Shown here: positions 62,276 to 64,000 of the stretch, in pieces
How the letters are laid out: each line of letters begins with the position of its first letter
How positions within the stretch are numbered: the first letter of the stretch is position 1
From: Cereibacter azotoformans
GTDB taxonomy: Bacteria; Pseudomonadota; Alphaproteobacteria; Rhodobacterales; Rhodobacteraceae
Direction: 5' to 3'
Length of the DNA: 64,000 nt
Assembly (NCBI GenBank): GCA_017599285.1
Contig: JAGFXX010000001.1
Coordinates: forward strand, 2,046,001 to 2,110,000
Program-made: the position numbers and the translations under genes
The notes under the pieces: generated by a model
The model's database searches: none
What the model saw: only the letters and a program-made list of their open reading frames with translations
What the model was told of the DNA's origin: nothing

Positions 62276-63316
62276 ATGACCCAGAGCCTCACAATCCGCC
62301 GCCCCGACGACTGGCACCTCCACCTGCGCGACGGCGCAATGCTGGAGGGGGTGCTGCCCGAAACCACCCGGCATTTCGCCCGCGCCATCGTGATGCCGAA
62401 CCTCGTGCCGCCGGTGGTGACGGGCGCCGAGGCCGCGGCCTACCGCGAGCGCATCATGGCCGCCCTGCCCGCGGGCGCCCGGTTCGAGCCGCTGATGGTG
62501 CTCTATCTGACCGAGACGACCGATCCGGCGGACGTGCGCGCCGCGGCGGCCTCGGGGCTGGTCAAGGCGGTCAAGCTTTACCCGGCGGGGGCCACGACCA
62601 ACTCGGCCTCGGGGGTGCGCGACTTCGACCGGGTGCGCGGCGTGCTGGAGACGATGGCCGAGATCGGTCTGCCGCTCTGCGTGCATGGCGAGGTGACGGA
62701 TCCGGCGGTGGACATCTTCGACCGCGAGGCGGTGTTCCTCGAGCGGGTGCTCGAGCCGATCCGGCGCGCGACGCCGGGGCTGCGGGTGGTGCTGGAGCAT
62801 GTCACGACGCGGGAGGGGCTCGATTATGTGCGCGGCGGCGGGCCGGACATGGCGGGCACGCTGACGACGCATCACCTGATCATCAACCGCAACCACATCC
62901 TCGCGGGCGGCATCCGGCCGCACTACTACTGCCTGCCGGTGGCGAAGCGCGAAACGCACCGGCTGGCGCTGCGTGAGGCGGCAACGGGCGGCGAGGGGTG
63001 CTTCTTCCTCGGCACCGACAGCGCCCCCCATGCGGACGCCGCCAAGGAATCCGCCTGCGGCTGCGCGGGCTGCTTCACGGCGACCAACACGCTCTCGATC
63101 CTGGCCCATGTGTTCGAGGAGGAAGGCGCGCTCGACCGGCTGGAGGGCTTCGTCGCGCTCAATGGTCCAGCCTTCTACCGCCTGCCGCCGAACGAGGAGC
63201 GGATCACGCTGCGCAAGGGCGAACCGCTCGTGCTGCCCGCGCGGATCGAGACCGGCGCCGGCCCCGTGACGCTTTTCGATCCCGGCTTTCCGCTGCTGTG
63301 GCACGTCGAGAGCTGA
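62276..63316 (+). CDS. pyrC: Dihydroorotase, class II
   Basis: The product is 346 aa. It cyclises carbamoyl aspartate to dihydroorotate. Metal ligands are [10 protein letters not shown] (HxH), the carboxylated Lys in [29 protein letters not shown] and the Asp in [12 protein letters not shown]. The length and motifs match E. coli-type PyrC. pyrE follows after 45 bp, so the two steps of pyrimidine synthesis are co-transcribed. Confidence 0.96.
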   Translation: MTQSLTIRRPDDWHLHLRDGAMLEGVLPETTRHFARAIVMPNLVPPVVTGAEAAAYRERIMAALPAGARFEPLMVLYLTETTDPADVRAAAASGLVKAVKLYPAGATTNSASGVRDFDRVRGVLETMAEIGLPLCVHGEVTDPAVDIFDREAVFLERVLEPIRRATPGLRVVLEHVTTREGLDYVRGGGPDMAGTLTTHHLIINRNHILAGGIRPHYYCLPVAKRETHRLALREAATGGEGCFFLGTDSAPHADAAKESACGCAGCFTATNTLSILAHVFEEEGALDRLEGFVALNGPAFYRLPPNEERITLRKGEPLVLPARIETGAGPVTLFDPGFPLLWHVES

Positions 63317-63361
63317 CCCCCTTCCCGCCCCCGGCGGGCCCCCGATGAAAGGACGATCCCG

Positions 63362-64000
63362 ATGATCCCCACCTCCTTCCCGCCCCGCGAGGAGATCGCG
63401 CGCCTGACCGCGCGGATGCTGCTCGAGATCCAGGCGGTGCATTTCCGCCCGCACGAGCCCTTCACCCTCGCCTCGGGCCTGCCCTCGCCCACCTACATCG
63501 ACTGCCGCAAGCTGATCTCCTATCCGCGCATCCGCTCGACGCTGATGGACTTCCTGACCGTCACGCTGTTGCGCGACGCCGGCTTCGAGGCCTTCGACAA
63601 TGTGGCGGGCGGCGAAACCGCGGGCATCCCCTTCGCGGCGATGATGGCCGAGCGGCTGGCCCTGCCGATGACCTACGTCCGCAAGAAGCCCAAGGGCTAC
63701 GGTCGCAACGCCCGGATCGAGGGCGTGATGACGGAAGGCCAGCGCGTGCTGCTGGTCGAGGATCTGACCACGGACGGCGGGTCGAAACTGTCCTTCGTCG
63801 ATGCGATCCGCGACACGGGGGCAACCTGCGCCCACACCGCGGTGATCTTCTATTACGGCATCTTCCCCGAGACGATCGGGCGGCTTCAGGCCCACGGCGT
63901 CACGCTGCACCATCTGTGCACCTGGTGGGACGTGCTGGCGGAGGCGCGGGCCTCGGATGCGTTTGATGCCGGCACGCTGGCCGAGGTCGAGTGCTTCCTG
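63362..64000 (+). CDS. pyrE: Orotate phosphoribosyltransferase (3' end beyond the window)
   Basis: 213 codons are visible. It joins orotate to PRPP to give OMP. The PRPP-binding motif is [20 protein letters not shown]; other blocks are [20 protein letters not shown] and [19 protein letters not shown], with [11 protein letters not shown]. The stop lies beyond base 64000, so the C-terminus is missing. It is downstream of pyrC in one operon. Confidence 0.94.
   Translation, partial: MIPTSFPPREEIARLTARMLLEIQAVHFRPHEPFTLASGLPSPTYIDCRKLISYPRIRSTLMDFLTVTLLRDAGFEAFDNVAGGETAGIPFAAMMAERLALPMTYVRKKPKGYGRNARIEGVMTEGQRVLLVEDLTTDGGSKLSFVDAIRDTGATCAHTAVIFYYGIFPETIGRLQAHGVTLHHLCTWWDVLAEARASDAFDAGTLAEVECFL

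Overview
The window is a 64 kb piece of a GC-rich (roughly two-thirds G+C) alphaproteobacterial chromosome. Gene content and protein style point to the Rhodobacterales, closest in feel to Rhodobacter/Cereibacter sphaeroides: DUF1467 beside methylmalonyl-CoA epimerase, a cysG-DUF2849-cysI-cysH-DUF934-fpr operon, PQQ genes, and a short second-type GluRS. The assignment is inference from family knowledge, not from a search. No rRNA, tRNA, CRISPR array, phage or transposase was seen. Most of the region looks like ordinary, densely packed core genome with many ATGA/TGATG stop-start overlaps.

Layout. 1-2.3 kb: minus-strand PQQ genes (pqqA, pqqB, start of pqqC) behind a LysR regulator. 2.4-8.7 kb: cobyric acid synthase and assorted enzymes (GluRS, a zincin-type protease, a Tat-type metallo-beta-lactamase-fold hydrolase, DUF167, a class II deacetylase-like amidohydrolase). 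8.8-15.2 kb: a complete dipeptide/oligopeptide ABC operon ending in an M19 dipeptidase. 15.4-23.4 kb: nitroreductase, EI24 protein, DUF1467/epimerase, a lone response regulator, GNAT, aspS, CPBP protein, and the pabB/aminotransferase pair. 23.6-29.4 kb: carB, a small secreted RTX protein and a DEAD-box helicase. 29.4-29.8 kb: a gene-free stretch made of consecutive hairpins. 29.8-39.2 kb: cytochrome b561, esterase, glyA, nadK, pth, rplY, lldD, trpA and ychF. 39.2-43.9 kb: an SbcCD/YhaNO-like ATPase-nuclease pair. 44-47.2 kb: two Fe-S assembly genes, tpiA, and a P450. 47.3-52.7 kb: an Lrp regulator divergent from an assimilatory sulfate-reduction operon. 52.8-54.1 kb: an Ala-rich membrane-anchored protein and infC. 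54.1-61.5 kb: a minus-strand group resembling CO-dehydrogenase-type (CoxD/E/F) molybdoenzyme maturation, interrupted by two secreted low-complexity proteins. 61.7-64 kb: an HD hydrolase and pyrC-pyrE (pyrE runs off the end).

How genes work together. The ABC transporter imports peptides that the M19 enzyme can cut. CysG-type SUMT makes the siroheme precursor for CysI; CysH (APS-reductase type) makes sulfite; Fpr can reduce the ferredoxin that feeds CysI. MoeA-like, XdhC, VWA and MoxR proteins together suggest maturation of a molybdenum hydroxylase that is not in the window.

Points most worth a second look: a dispersed hairpin-plus-AT-core intergenic repeat present six times; an AUA start codon on infC; a multi-hairpin RNA-like locus at 29.45-29.66 kb; paired secreted low-complexity proteins embedded in a Cox-type maturation cluster with a shared upstream 10-mer; a near-perfect palindrome between the Lrp gene and the cys operon; and a P450 lacking the I-helix threonine.
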